64,000 nucleotides of DNA from Erwinia billingiae Eb661. GTDB taxonomy: Bacteria > Pseudomonadota > Gammaproteobacteria > Enterobacterales > Enterobacteriaceae. Numbering within the stretch: the first letter of the stretch is position 1; each line of letters opens with the position of its first letter. The DNA lies in contig NC_014306.1 in the NCBI RefSeq assembly GCF_000196615.1, positions 3,844,001-3,908,000 of the forward strand, read 5' to 3'. The notes under the pieces were generated by a model. The model was not told the DNA's origin, did no database searches, and was given only the letters and a program-made list of their open reading frames with translations. The translations under genes and the position numbers were made by a program. This document shows, one piece after another, positions 53,901 through 61,516 of the stretch.

Positions 53901-54745
53901 GTGATAGCGACGGTTTTGGTGCCCTTATAACGAACTTCGGTGAAGAAGTGCGCATCCGGCGTGCGGGTCTGAGGCACGTTTGAGCCCCAGGCAATGATGT
54001 AGGACGAGTTATACCAGTCAGCCGATTCCGGCACGTCGGTCTGCTCACCCCAGGTCATTGGCGACGCGGGCGGCAGGTCGCAGTACCAGTCGTAGAAGCT
54101 CAGGCACACGCCGCCAATCAGCGACAGATAACGGGCGCCGGCGGCATAAGAGACCATCGACATCGCCGGGATCGGCGAGAAGCCAACGATGCGATCCGGG
54201 CCGAAGGTTTTCGCGGTATAGATGTTCGAGGCGGCAATCAGCTCGTTCACTTCCTGCCAGCTGGAGCGAACAAAACCGCCGCGTCCACGGGCAATCTTAT
54301 AGCTTTTGGCTTTTTCCGCATTGCTGACGATGGAACCCCAGGCCTCGACCGGATCGCTGTGCTGCAGCTTCGCTTCACGCCAAAGGGCGATCAGCTTTTT
54401 GCGCATTAACGGGTATTTCAGGCGGTTGGCGCTGTAAAGATACCAGGAGTAACTGGCACCACGCGGGCAGCCGCGCGGTTCGTGGTTTGGCAAATCCGGG
54501 CGGGTGCGCGGATAGTCGGTCTGCTGAGTTTCCCAGGTGACCAGGCCATTTTTGACGTAAATCTTCCAGCTACAGGAACCGGTGCAATTCACGCCGTGGG
54601 TCGAGCGGACAATTTTATCGTGCTGCCAGCGGCTGCGATAGCCATCTTCCCAGTCACGGTTGGCGTTGAGGGTCTGGCCATGTTTGCCAGAAAAAGGTTC
54701 GGCTAGCTGTTTGAAATAGCGGAACCGGTCAAGAAACTTGCTCAT
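50984..54745 (-). CDS. narG: Respiratory nitrate reductase alpha subunit NarG
   Basis: Molybdo-bis(MGD) catalytic subunit reducing nitrate to nitrite at the cytoplasmic face. The 1253 aa from MSKFLDRFRYFKQL compare with 1247 in E. coli. FS0-cluster ligands His50, Cys54 and Cys58 lie in THGVNCTGSCSW, with a further Cys in PRGCPRGAS. The molybdenum-ligand region is YNSSYIIAWGSNVPQTRTPDAHF. The longer frame to 54895 would cross the FNR site and is rejected. It is the first gene of narGHJI, with an FNR-controlled promoter. Confidence 0.97.
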   Translation of the reverse strand: MSKFLDRFRYFKQLAEPFSGKHGQTLNANRDWEDGYRSRWQHDKIVRSTHGVNCTGSCSWKIYVKNGLVTWETQQTDYPRTRPDLPNHEPRGCPRGASYSWYLYSANRLKYPLMRKKLIALWREAKLQHSDPVEAWGSIVSNAEKAKSYKIARGRGGFVRSSWQEVNELIAASNIYTAKTFGPDRIVGFSPIPAMSMVSYAAGARYLSLIGGVCLSFYDWYCDLPPASPMTWGEQTDVPESADWYNSSYIIAWGSNVPQTRTPDAHFFTEVRYKGTKTVAITPDYAEVAKLCDQWLNPKQGTDSAMALAMGHVMLKEFHLDREVGYFRDYVRRYSDMPMLVLLEPREGGFYAAGRQLRASDLVDGLGQQNNPEWKTIAINEADGELVAPQGSIGFRWGEQGKWNLESREGKGQQEVELQLSLLGKHDEVVEVGFPYFGGITSENFNSVALEEILLHKLPVKRLTLADGSEALVTSVYDLTLANYGLERGLGDANCAQNYDEVNAYSPAWAEQITGVSRQNIIRIAREFAENAEKTRGRSMIIVGAGMNHWYHMDMNYRGLINMLVFCGCVGQSGGGWAHYVGQEKLRPQTGWTPLAFALDWQRPPRHMNSTSFFYNHSSQWRYESVTTEELLSPLADKSRYSGSLIDFNVRSERMGWLPSAPQLNVNPLHIAAKADAAGMSPVDYTVDSLKQGTLRFAAEQPDSPQNFPRNLFVWRSNLLGSSGKGHEYMLKYLLGTENGILGKDLGRQGGVMPEEVEWQDNGGEGKLDLVVTLDFRMSSTCLYSDIVLPTATWYEKDDMNTSDMHPFIHPLSAAVDPAWESKSDWEIYKGIAKTFSELCVGHLGVETDVVTLPVQHDSPAELAQPFEVKDWKKGQCALIPGKTAPHIIAVERDYPATWARFTSLGPLLDKLGNGGKGISWNTQTEVDFLKQLNYVKADGPAAGRPNIDSAIDAAEVILSLAPETNGQVAVKAWQALSKITGRDHTHLALNKEDEKIRFRDIQAQPRKIISSPTWSGLEDEHVSYNACYTNVHELIPWRTLSGRQQLYQDHEWMRAFGESLLVYRPPIDTRAAKPFLNQKPNGNPEKALNFLTPHQKWGIHSTYSDNLLMLTLSRGGPIVWMSEDDARELGIEDNDWIEAFNANGALTARAVVSQRIPAGMTMMYHAQERIVNIPGSEITSQRGGIHNSVTRTCPKPTHMIGGYAQQSYGFNYYGTVGSNRDEFVVVRKMNHVNWLDGEGTDDCQGSQQEKQP

Positions 54746-54810
54746 CCGGAATTCTCCTGAAGGCCTGATATTGTTAGGTGTGAAGCGACAACATTGCTTA
54801 ATCTGCGGGC

Positions 54811-54852
54811 AGAGTACTGTTGCCCCCGAAGGGGCAGATTGATGGCGATCAA
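54811..54852 (-). promoter_or_regulatory. narG promoter with consensus FNR box
   Basis: TTGAT-GGCG-ATCAA (54839-54852) matches the FNR consensus exactly. On the minus strand -10 TACTCT (54816-54811) implies a start near 54804, which puts the FNR centre at about -41.5, as in the E. coli narG promoter. A NarL heptamer TACCACT lies upstream at 54890-54896. The rest of the 306-bp gap to narK shows no gene. Confidence 0.85.
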
Positions 54853-55051
54853 CAGAAACAGAGGCTAAACCCGAGGGTTTTAGTCGGAATACCACTAAAG
54901 GAGGAGGCGGTGAAAAGCGCGTATTTATCTGAAATTGTTCTATAAAAACACGCTTCGCATCCCTTTCCCGCTTCCCGTTACGCCTGCCCGGCGCAGAGGG
55001 AGTAGTGGCTTGCGGTCCGCCTCAACATTGCCGAAACGGACCGAATAACCG

Positions 55052-56446
55052 CTAGCTGATTTTCTTACGGCCGTAGACCGCCCAGGTGATCACCACGCAC
55101 AGCAGGTAGAAACCGAGGAAGACTTTCATCGCGCCGGCGGGGGATCCGCTCATCGCCAGTGACATGCCAAACATCTGCGGGATAAAGAAGCCGCCTGCGG
55201 CGCCAATGGCGGAGATAAAGCCCAGCGCTGCGGAGGTTTCGGTTACCGCTTCATGCTGCGCCAGTTCGTCGCTGCCGCCCTGCGCTTTCACCCGCTCAAG
55301 GGTATTTTTGCGGAAAATAACCGCGATCATCTGGAAGGTCGACCCGCTGCCCAGACCGGCATTGATAAACAGCACCATAAACACGCTGTAGAAGGCGATA
55401 AACGATCCCGGATGGTCGCCCGCAGGCAGCGTCATAAACAGCAGTCCGCTGAAGACGGTCATCACCACAAAATTGATCAGCGTGACGCGCACGCCACCGA
55501 ATTTATCGGACAGCATGCCGCCGACGGAGCGGGCCAATGCGCCAAGGAACGGGCCAAAGAAGGCGTACTTGAGGATCACGATGTCCGGGAACTGGGTTTT
55601 GGAGAGCATGGCAAAGCCCGCCGAGAAGCCAATAAAAGAGCCGAAGGTCGCCAGATACAGCACCGCCATAATCCACAGATGGCCGCGTTTAAGCACCGGC
55701 AGCTGCTCACGCAGCGAGGATTTCGAGGAGGCCAAATCGTTCATGCCAAACCAGGCCAACAGGGTGCCAATCACCAGGAACGGTACCCACAACCAGGCGG
55801 CGTTTTCCAGCCACATCACCTCACTGTTGGCAGCCACCTGCGAACCCCCGCCAAAGAAACTGAAGATGCCGAAGGAGATGGCCAGCGGGGCGAAGAATTG
55901 CATCACGCTGACGCCGAGATTGCCCAGGCCGCCATTAATTCCCAGCGCGCTGCCCTGTTTCGCTTTCGGGAAGAAGAAGCTGATATTGCCCATGCTGGAG
56001 GCGAAGTTGGCTCCGGCACAGCCGCACAGCAGGGCGATAATCATAAAGGTGGAGAACGAGGTCCGGGTGTCCTGCACCGCGAACCCGAGCCACAGACAAG
56101 GGATCAGCAGGATGCCGGTACTGAACGCCGTCCAGCGGCGGCCACCAAAAATGGGGATCACAAACGAGTAAGGCACCCGCAGTAACGCGCAGGCCACGGA
56201 CGGGAGAGCGGTCAGCAAAAACAGTTGTTCGGTGGTGAAGTTAAACCCCACCTTGTTCAGATTGACGGTAATGGCGCTGAACAGCATCCAGACGCAGAAC
56301 GCCAGCAGCAGGCAGAACACCGAAATCCACAGGTTACGGCTGGCGATGCGTTTGCCGTATTGCTGCCAGAATTCGGCATTTTCAGGCTGCCAGTCCTGAA
56401 TGACCGTTCCGCCTTTGGTTGAGGGAGTAGAAGGTGTAAGCGACAT
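55052..56446 (-). CDS. narK: Nitrate/nitrite transporter NarK
   Basis: Major-facilitator nitrate/nitrite exchanger of the inner membrane. The 464 aa compare with 463 in E. coli. The nitrate-signature stretches CAGANFASSMGNISFFFPKAKQGSALGINGGLGNLGVS and GLGSGSTFQMIAVIF (with conserved Gly-rich helices) are seen, and about 12 transmembrane segments. The ATG at 56446 is used; the longer frame would run into an FNR box. It precedes narGHJI on the same strand. Confidence 0.96.
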   Translation of the reverse strand: MSLTPSTPSTKGGTVIQDWQPENAEFWQQYGKRIASRNLWISVFCLLLAFCVWMLFSAITVNLNKVGFNFTTEQLFLLTALPSVACALLRVPYSFVIPIFGGRRWTAFSTGILLIPCLWLGFAVQDTRTSFSTFMIIALLCGCAGANFASSMGNISFFFPKAKQGSALGINGGLGNLGVSVMQFFAPLAISFGIFSFFGGGSQVAANSEVMWLENAAWLWVPFLVIGTLLAWFGMNDLASSKSSLREQLPVLKRGHLWIMAVLYLATFGSFIGFSAGFAMLSKTQFPDIVILKYAFFGPFLGALARSVGGMLSDKFGGVRVTLINFVVMTVFSGLLFMTLPAGDHPGSFIAFYSVFMVLFINAGLGSGSTFQMIAVIFRKNTLERVKAQGGSDELAQHEAVTETSAALGFISAIGAAGGFFIPQMFGMSLAMSGSPAGAMKVFLGFYLLCVVITWAVYGRKKIS

Positions 56447-56506
56447 AGTGTTCTCAGTGACAGGAAGATTTAACGCACATCCTGCTGATCGCTCTGCTGA
56501 TTCAGG

Positions 56507-56520
56507 TTGATGCAAATCAA
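56507..56520 (-). promoter_or_regulatory. FNR box upstream of narK
   Basis: TTGAT-GCAA-ATCAA matches the FNR consensus exactly and lies about 60-75 bp before the narK ATG, suited to activating narK under anaerobiosis. No strong -10 is obvious (a CAGGAT at 56484-56479 would give -41.5). Confidence 0.8.
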
Positions 56521-56669
56521 CCAGACGGCAGGTAGTTACTGCGCGTTTTTAGCGCCAGACTCCAAAAGAGGTAGATAAGGGGAGTTTATTAACCTGCTGT
56601 ATATCCTCAGCTTTAAAACACCACTCCTGCGCTATAATCAATTTCTGAACGAATTTGGAAATTTGGTGT

Positions 56670-56685
56670 TACCCATTAAGTGGTA
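56670..56685. promoter_or_regulatory. NarL/NarP 7-2-7 binding site
   Basis: TACCCAT-TA-AGTGGTA forms two heptamers (TACYNMT) in inverted orientation with a 2-bp gap, the high-affinity 7-2-7 arrangement for phospho-NarL. It lies between narK and narL, 85-100 bp before the narL start. A TATAAT -10-like hexamer at 56633-56638 points toward narL. The 323-bp gap otherwise holds no coding sequence. Confidence 0.75.
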
Positions 56686-56769
56686 TAGGGATAATCCGCG
56701 GGATACGTAGAATAGCGTCCAGGCCCGGCCAGTCTGGCCTGTAACAGCACTGACCCACAGGACACTACC

Positions 56770-57417
56770 GTGAAAGAAGAAGCCGCCACCATATTACTGA
56801 TTGACGATCACCCGATGCTGCGCAACGGGGTGAAACAGCTGATCGCGCTGGACGAGCGGTTGCAGGTGGTTGCCGAAGCGGGCAACGGCACGCTCGGCGT
56901 CGAACTGGCGGGGGAACTGGATCCGGATCTAATCCTACTGGACTTAAATATGCCGGGCATGAACGGGCTGGATACGCTGGTGCAATTGCGCACCATCGAG
57001 CTTTCGGGCCGCATCGTGGTGTTCAGCGTGTCAGATCATGAAGATGATGTGGTGAATGCGTTGAAGCGCGGTGCCGATGGCTATCTGCTAAAGGATATGG
57101 AGCCGGAAGAGTTGCTGAAATCGCTGCATCAGGCCGCCGCCGGGCAAATGGTGCTGAGTGAAACGCTGACCAATGTGCTGGTTGCCAGCCTGCGGGAAAA
57201 CCGCCCTTCCGACGAGCGGGACATCGAACAGCTCACCCGCCGCGAGCGCGATATCCTCAAGCTGATCAGCCAGGGCATGACCAATAAAGCCATCGCCCGC
57301 AAGCTGTCGATCACCGAAAGCACGGTCAAGGTTCACGTTAAGCATCTGCTGAAAAAGATGAAGCTCAAGTCCCGCGTCGAAGCCGCCGTCTGGGCGTTGC
57401 AGAGCGGGCATGAGTGA
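56770..57417 (+). CDS. narL: Nitrate/nitrite response regulator NarL
   Basis: The 215-aa two-component response regulator compares with 216 in E. coli. The receiver domain (about 1-125) has phosphoacceptor Asp in [13 protein letters not shown] and the switch Lys in [12 protein letters not shown]. The LuxR-type HTH (about 150-210) includes [43 protein letters not shown]. The start is GTG with AGGA seven bases upstream. In E. coli the sensor gene narX lies between narK and narL; here it is absent. Confidence 0.95.
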   Translation: MKEEAATILLIDDHPMLRNGVKQLIALDERLQVVAEAGNGTLGVELAGELDPDLILLDLNMPGMNGLDTLVQLRTIELSGRIVVFSVSDHEDDVVNALKRGADGYLLKDMEPEELLKSLHQAAAGQMVLSETLTNVLVASLRENRPSDERDIEQLTRRERDILKLISQGMTNKAIARKLSITESTVKVHVKHLLKKMKLKSRVEAAVWALQSGHE

Positions 57418-57446
57418 GCAAGCACTGCCGGCGACTGTCAAAACCC

Positions 57447-58394
57447 TCAGCTTTCCTTCGCCGGATCCTTATCCGGCAAATCGGGCAACGTCTGTAATCC
57501 GTTATTCCTGCGAATGATATTAATAAGCTCCCGTAAGGCTGGATGAACATAGCGACGGCTGCTGTAGTACATGTGAAACGGCTCACCCTGACATGCATGG
57601 CTCGGCAGCACGTTGATCAGCGACCCGCTGGCAAGCTCAGCATCCACCCGCGACTCCAGCACATAGGCGAGGCCAATCCCGTCGATGGCGGCGGCGATAG
57701 TGGTTGAGGTATCTTTCAAGGTGATAGCACCCGGCACACTCATGCTGTAAACACCGTCAGCCCCATCAAACTCCCAGCGGAAACTGGCGTTATTGCCAAG
57801 AAGCAGTTGCAGACAGTTATGTTCTGATAATTCAGCCGGGGTGGTTGGCACGCCATGACGCTTCACATACTCCGGCGAGCCGACCACGATCCAACGCTGC
57901 GTATCGGTCAAGGCGACGGCAACCATATCCTCGGGCACCAGATGCCCGTATCGCATGCCGGCATCAAAGCCTTCAGAGGTAATATCGACCGGCCTGTCCT
58001 CGACAACCACCGTCAGCCTGACGTCTGGCCACTGTTCAGCAAACGCCTTCAGCGCCGGCACGATTAACTGCGCGGCAGCATCGGCAAAAACATTGAGCCG
58101 CAATACGCCGAAACGACTGCGGCCAGGCGCGTTGACGGTATCCAGCGCGGACGAAATGACATCAAAACCCTCGGAGAGCTTCTCAGCTACCTCCAGCCCA
58201 AGCGCCGTGGGTGAGACCGAGCGACTGGTCCGGTTTAAAAGCCGTGCATCGAGTCGGGTTTCCACCCGGCGTATGGCATGGCTTATGGCGGAAGAAGAGA
58301 GGCCAAGTTCGATGGCGGCAAGCTTGAAACTTCGGCAGCGCAGTACCACCAGGAAGGCCTGCAGATCGGCAAAATCAACACGTTCCATTTTCAT
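57447..58394 (-). CDS. LysR-family transcriptional regulator
   Basis: The protein is about 315 aa from MKMERVDF (other in-frame Met codons lie up to 16 residues upstream). An N-terminal winged helix FLVVLRCRSFKLAAIELGLSSSAISHAIRRVETRLDARLLNRTSRSVSPT and a LysR effector domain (about 90-300, with DGFDAGMRYGHLVPEDMVAVAL-type sequence) are clear. It is divergent from the aldo-keto reductase at 58543, which is therefore the probable target. The effector is unknown. Confidence 0.88.
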   Translation of the reverse strand: MKMERVDFADLQAFLVVLRCRSFKLAAIELGLSSSAISHAIRRVETRLDARLLNRTSRSVSPTALGLEVAEKLSEGFDVISSALDTVNAPGRSRFGVLRLNVFADAAAQLIVPALKAFAEQWPDVRLTVVVEDRPVDITSEGFDAGMRYGHLVPEDMVAVALTDTQRWIVVGSPEYVKRHGVPTTPAELSEHNCLQLLLGNNASFRWEFDGADGVYSMSVPGAITLKDTSTTIAAAIDGIGLAYVLESRVDAELASGSLINVLPSHACQGEPFHMYYSSRRYVHPALRELINIIRRNNGLQTLPDLPDKDPAKES

Positions 58395-58542
58395 GATGAA
58401 TACCATTAACTGATTCAATGAATAGCATGCATCTTTTAGCATGGGATCTCATGGCCCGTAAACGCTAAGCTCTGTTAAACGTTCCCTACTCAGTTTGAAC
58501 AATCGGTGCGTAAGCTGTCGGCACCCTCAAAAGGAAGTTTTC

Positions 58543-59529
58543 ATGAAGAACAGAATTCTTGGTAAAACGGGCCAGCGTGTTTCCGAAATCGGTTTTGGCG
58601 CCTGGGCCATCGGCGGCACCTGGGGTGAAGTCAGCATGGAAGATGCGAAAGGTGCATTGAATGCGGCGCTGGATGCCGGGATGACGTTTATCGACACCGC
58701 TGACGTTTACGGTGATGGCCGTTCCGAAAAAATCATCGCCGAGGTGCTAAATGAACGAGGAGGAGATCGCCCGTTCGTGGCGACCAAACTGGGGCGTCGC
58801 CTTTCACCGCATGTGGCATCCGGCTACAGCGAAAAAAATCTTAATGACTTTGTCGATCGTTCCCGAGATAACCTGCAAACCGAGACGCTGGATTTAGTCC
58901 AGCTGCACTGCCCTCCAACCGAGATCTATTACACCCCTGAAGTTTTCGCGGTGATGGATGAAATGATTAACTCCGGCAAAATTCGCAGCTACGGGGTTTC
59001 TGTCGAAAAAGTCGAAGAAGGCCTGAAGGCGCTTGAATACCCGAATGTGTCTTCCATCCAGCTGATTTACAACATTTTCAGGCAGCGCCCTGCCGAGCTT
59101 CTGCTTCATGAGGCCAAACGCCGGGATGTCGCTATCATTGCCCGCGTCCCGCTGGCGTCCGGCGTGCTGACAGGCAAAATGACCGCTGACACCGCGTTCG
59201 CAGCCGACGATCACCGCACCTTCAACCGTAATGGCGAGCAGTTTGATAAAGGCGAGACCTTTGCGGGCGTGCCATACGATGTGGCGCTGGATGCCGTGGA
59301 AGATATCCGTCGCTTGCTGCCGGGTGACACCAGCATGGCAACATTCGCGCTGCGTTGGATCCTGATGAATGAAAATGTCTCGGTGATCATTCCCGGCTCT
59401 AAAAATAAAGCCCAGTCAGAAACCAATGCGCAAGCAAGCGCTCTCGCCGACCTGTCCGACGACACTATGCTGGCGTTGAAAACCCTTTATCAAAACAAAA
59501 TTGCCCCGTGGGTTCATCAGCGCTGGTAA
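58543..59529 (+). CDS. Aldo-keto reductase family protein
   Basis: The 328-aa TIM-barrel NADPH-dependent oxidoreductase resembles YajO/YghZ-type AKRs. The catalytic tetrad is visible: Asp in TFIDTADVYGDGRSE, Tyr in VYGDGR, Lys in FVATKLGRR, and His in LVQLHCPP. The C-terminal NADPH segment VSVIIPGSKNKAQSETN is present. The ATG at 58543 has an AAGGAAG Shine-Dalgarno. A LysR regulator is divergent. The natural substrate is unknown. Confidence 0.9.
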   Translation: MKNRILGKTGQRVSEIGFGAWAIGGTWGEVSMEDAKGALNAALDAGMTFIDTADVYGDGRSEKIIAEVLNERGGDRPFVATKLGRRLSPHVASGYSEKNLNDFVDRSRDNLQTETLDLVQLHCPPTEIYYTPEVFAVMDEMINSGKIRSYGVSVEKVEEGLKALEYPNVSSIQLIYNIFRQRPAELLLHEAKRRDVAIIARVPLASGVLTGKMTADTAFAADDHRTFNRNGEQFDKGETFAGVPYDVALDAVEDIRRLLPGDTSMATFALRWILMNENVSVIIPGSKNKAQSETNAQASALADLSDDTMLALKTLYQNKIAPWVHQRW

Positions 59530-59538
59530 GCAACTGAC

Positions 59539-59561
59539 GCCTTCCTGAACGGAAGGCTTTC
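59539..59561 (+). terminator. Terminator after the aldo-keto reductase
   Basis: GCCTTCC-TGAAC-GGAAGGC followed by TTTC, nine bases beyond the stop codon. The T-run is short, so termination may be partial. Confidence 0.6.
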
Positions 59562-59632
59562 AATGCAGATGATTTTAAGCTGCAAGATTTCTCCTCAGCT
59601 GGAGCGGTCGGGCACCGATAGGTTCAATATGC

Positions 59633-60547
59633 TTAAAGATGCAAAACATGCCGGAGAAGAGTCAAAGCTTCGGCATGTTTAGCCTTGTTCATGTTGGCGA
59701 GGTTATGCAGCTTCCAACGTACGGCGGGTAACTGGTCAACCCCGGGCAATCCAAGCAATTGCCAGTCCGGGGAGCCTTTTTTAAACGATATCAAAAAATC
59801 ACGTTCAGCCCGGGAAAGAGACCTGTTTATACATTCGACAAGATCTTTTCGCACATCCTCAAGCTCATTTAACGTAACATCTACTTCTGCCATATTTCTA
59901 AACTCACCTGCGTAAAGCCCGGATATCTCTTTAAAATGTGGCTGAAGTAATTCAGTAATCGGCCGGGGATGGCTGATGATATACACCAGCAAGGCTTTGC
60001 GTAGCGACTCTGTCACTCCCTCGTTATCCAGCAAGAACTTAACATCGAACAAATCTCTGGGATGCTGGCGGTCAAGCGCAGCGCAAATTTTGCCCGCATA
60101 AAGATCGGCGAAAGCGACTACGGACATTTCTGCAAAGCCGAACTCATCTTCAACGGCTTCACAGACAGGCTGGACATGTGGCTGATAGACGGTTCCCCTC
60201 AACACCGGTGAGAGTTCAATTTTGATCAGTATTCCTGCACGCTCAACCAACAGCCGCAAAGCATCATTTTTATCTTCATAGGACTTGCTCACCTTACACT
60301 CCGGCAGTGCACTTGTTGCCGCTTGCGCAATAGCGTCCAATGCTATTTTTATCTGCATTAACGATTCTTCGCGCTCCAGCACGGGCAAAAACACCAAATC
60401 GATATCTACGGATAAGCGAGGAAGATTGCGTACAAACAGATTTATTGCGGTGCCGCCTTTCAATGCAAAACAGTCATGTCTGGCGATGAAGGGGATCAGT
60501 TGAAGTAACAGCTGGACCTGCTTATGGTAAATGCTTTCCCTGTCCAT
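59633..60547 (-). CDS. abiEii: AbiEii-family toxin (nucleotidyltransferase)
   Basis: The 304-aa DUF1814/AbiEii protein is the toxin half of an AbiE toxin-antitoxin and phage-abortive system; relatives transfer nucleotides onto targets such as tRNA acceptor ends. Motif KGGTAINLFVRNLPRLSVDIDLVF (residues about 29-52) gives the GGT and DxD metal-binding positions. Motif III is seen in FADLYAGKICAALDRQHPRDLFDV. The ATG lies six bases after the AbiEi stop. The gene is intact in length. Confidence 0.9.
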   Translation of the reverse strand: MDRESIYHKQVQLLLQLIPFIARHDCFALKGGTAINLFVRNLPRLSVDIDLVFLPVLEREESLMQIKIALDAIAQAATSALPECKVSKSYEDKNDALRLLVERAGILIKIELSPVLRGTVYQPHVQPVCEAVEDEFGFAEMSVVAFADLYAGKICAALDRQHPRDLFDVKFLLDNEGVTESLRKALLVYIISHPRPITELLQPHFKEISGLYAGEFRNMAEVDVTLNELEDVRKDLVECINRSLSRAERDFLISFKKGSPDWQLLGLPGVDQLPAVRWKLHNLANMNKAKHAEALTLLRHVLHL

Positions 60548-60553
60548 ATCGAT

Positions 60554-61327
60554 TTACATCTCTCTGGGTACCGTTATCTGCCACGTCTTGTCCAGCCGCC
60601 CTCCCTTTGCGATTTCTCGCTTTCCCGTACCAAGCTCATATCGTTCTGGATCCAGATATTTAAGCCAGGCATGCTGGTGTCGGTTGGCCAACCACAGAAA
60701 AAGACGTTTCACCTTGATACTGGAACTTGCTTGCAGCAGCAGATCTAACTTACGCGGTGATAATGTTGTCAGGCCCTGCATAAGTTGATCGGCATGTTCA
60801 ACGCTAATGCTTTTAGGTACGTCTGCCAGCAGTTCAAGAAAAGCTTTTTCAGGCCCGGAATAGCATAAGGTCGGCAGCGACTCCCGCCAGCTATCTTCAC
60901 GAAAATACTTTGGGTTTTCTGTCACCGATGAAGGCCAGAGCCGTTGTACTCCACGCCATTCGAATTTGGCATCAATGTCAATTTTGTGTAACCAGGCAGG
61001 TAACGGGGACGCAGAGAACAGGTGAATGTGGGGTGTGCTTCCTCTGGCTTGATAATGCACCAAACCTTCTATCTCCAGTGCGCTAAATGCTCCGACACAG
61101 ACCGGTTCGTCGCGCATGCGTTGAAGCGATGCAACGACGCCTTTCCAGTGCTGCGGCTTTTCTTCTCGTGCATAGACACCCGGCGTGAGTGGCAGTAGTG
61201 TCCTGCTCTTAACCGCATTATCAAGAAAATGAAGGTTAATTCCCTGAGCGAGCAGCCAGGATTTTGTCGCCACCATGCCAACGGGGAGCAAATTTTTAAG
61301 CTGTTGTCGTGCAATGAGATTGAGCAT
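60554..61327 (-). CDS. abiEi: AbiEi-family antitoxin and transcriptional autoregulator
   Basis: The 257-aa protein has an N-terminal winged helix (about 1-60: VATKSWLLAQGINLHFLDNAVKSRTLLPLTPGVYARE) and a C-terminal antitoxin domain (about 100-257). The sequence fits AbiEi antitoxins, which bind inverted repeats in their own promoter. It precedes the toxin with a 6-bp gap. The GGGGAG before the ATG at 61327 is a good Shine-Dalgarno. A degenerate 72-bp repeat lies upstream. Confidence 0.87.
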   Translation of the reverse strand: MLNLIARQQLKNLLPVGMVATKSWLLAQGINLHFLDNAVKSRTLLPLTPGVYAREEKPQHWKGVVASLQRMRDEPVCVGAFSALEIEGLVHYQARGSTPHIHLFSASPLPAWLHKIDIDAKFEWRGVQRLWPSSVTENPKYFREDSWRESLPTLCYSGPEKAFLELLADVPKSISVEHADQLMQGLTTLSPRKLDLLLQASSSIKVKRLFLWLANRHQHAWLKYLDPERYELGTGKREIAKGGRLDKTWQITVPREM

Positions 61328-61333
61328 AACTCC

Positions 61334-61477
61334 CCAGGGGGTTTGAAGAAGCCAGAATTCACGTCGATTACTGCCGTAATCTATTATTTATTCAAACTTA
61401 CTCTGCCTCGGGGTTTAAGTAAACCTCAATACACGGCAATAAACGCCGTAAAAACCAATATTATTAAACCAACCCTG
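61334..61477. repeat. Degenerate tandem 72-bp direct repeat upstream of abiEi
   Basis: Units 61334-61405 and 61406-61477 align without gaps with about 45 of 72 positions identical. The second contains GGTTTA-AG-TAAACC (perfect 6-2-6 palindrome, 61412-61425) and ACGGC-N7-GCCGT (61433-61449). The first contains ATTAC-TGCC-GTAAT. They end seven bases before the abiEi ATG and could be its operators. The rest of 61328-61516 is A/T-rich. Confidence 0.65.
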
Positions 61478-61516
61478 TTCCTTTGCCTGCGCCCGCAGCG
61501 TCAGATTCAGAGCGAA

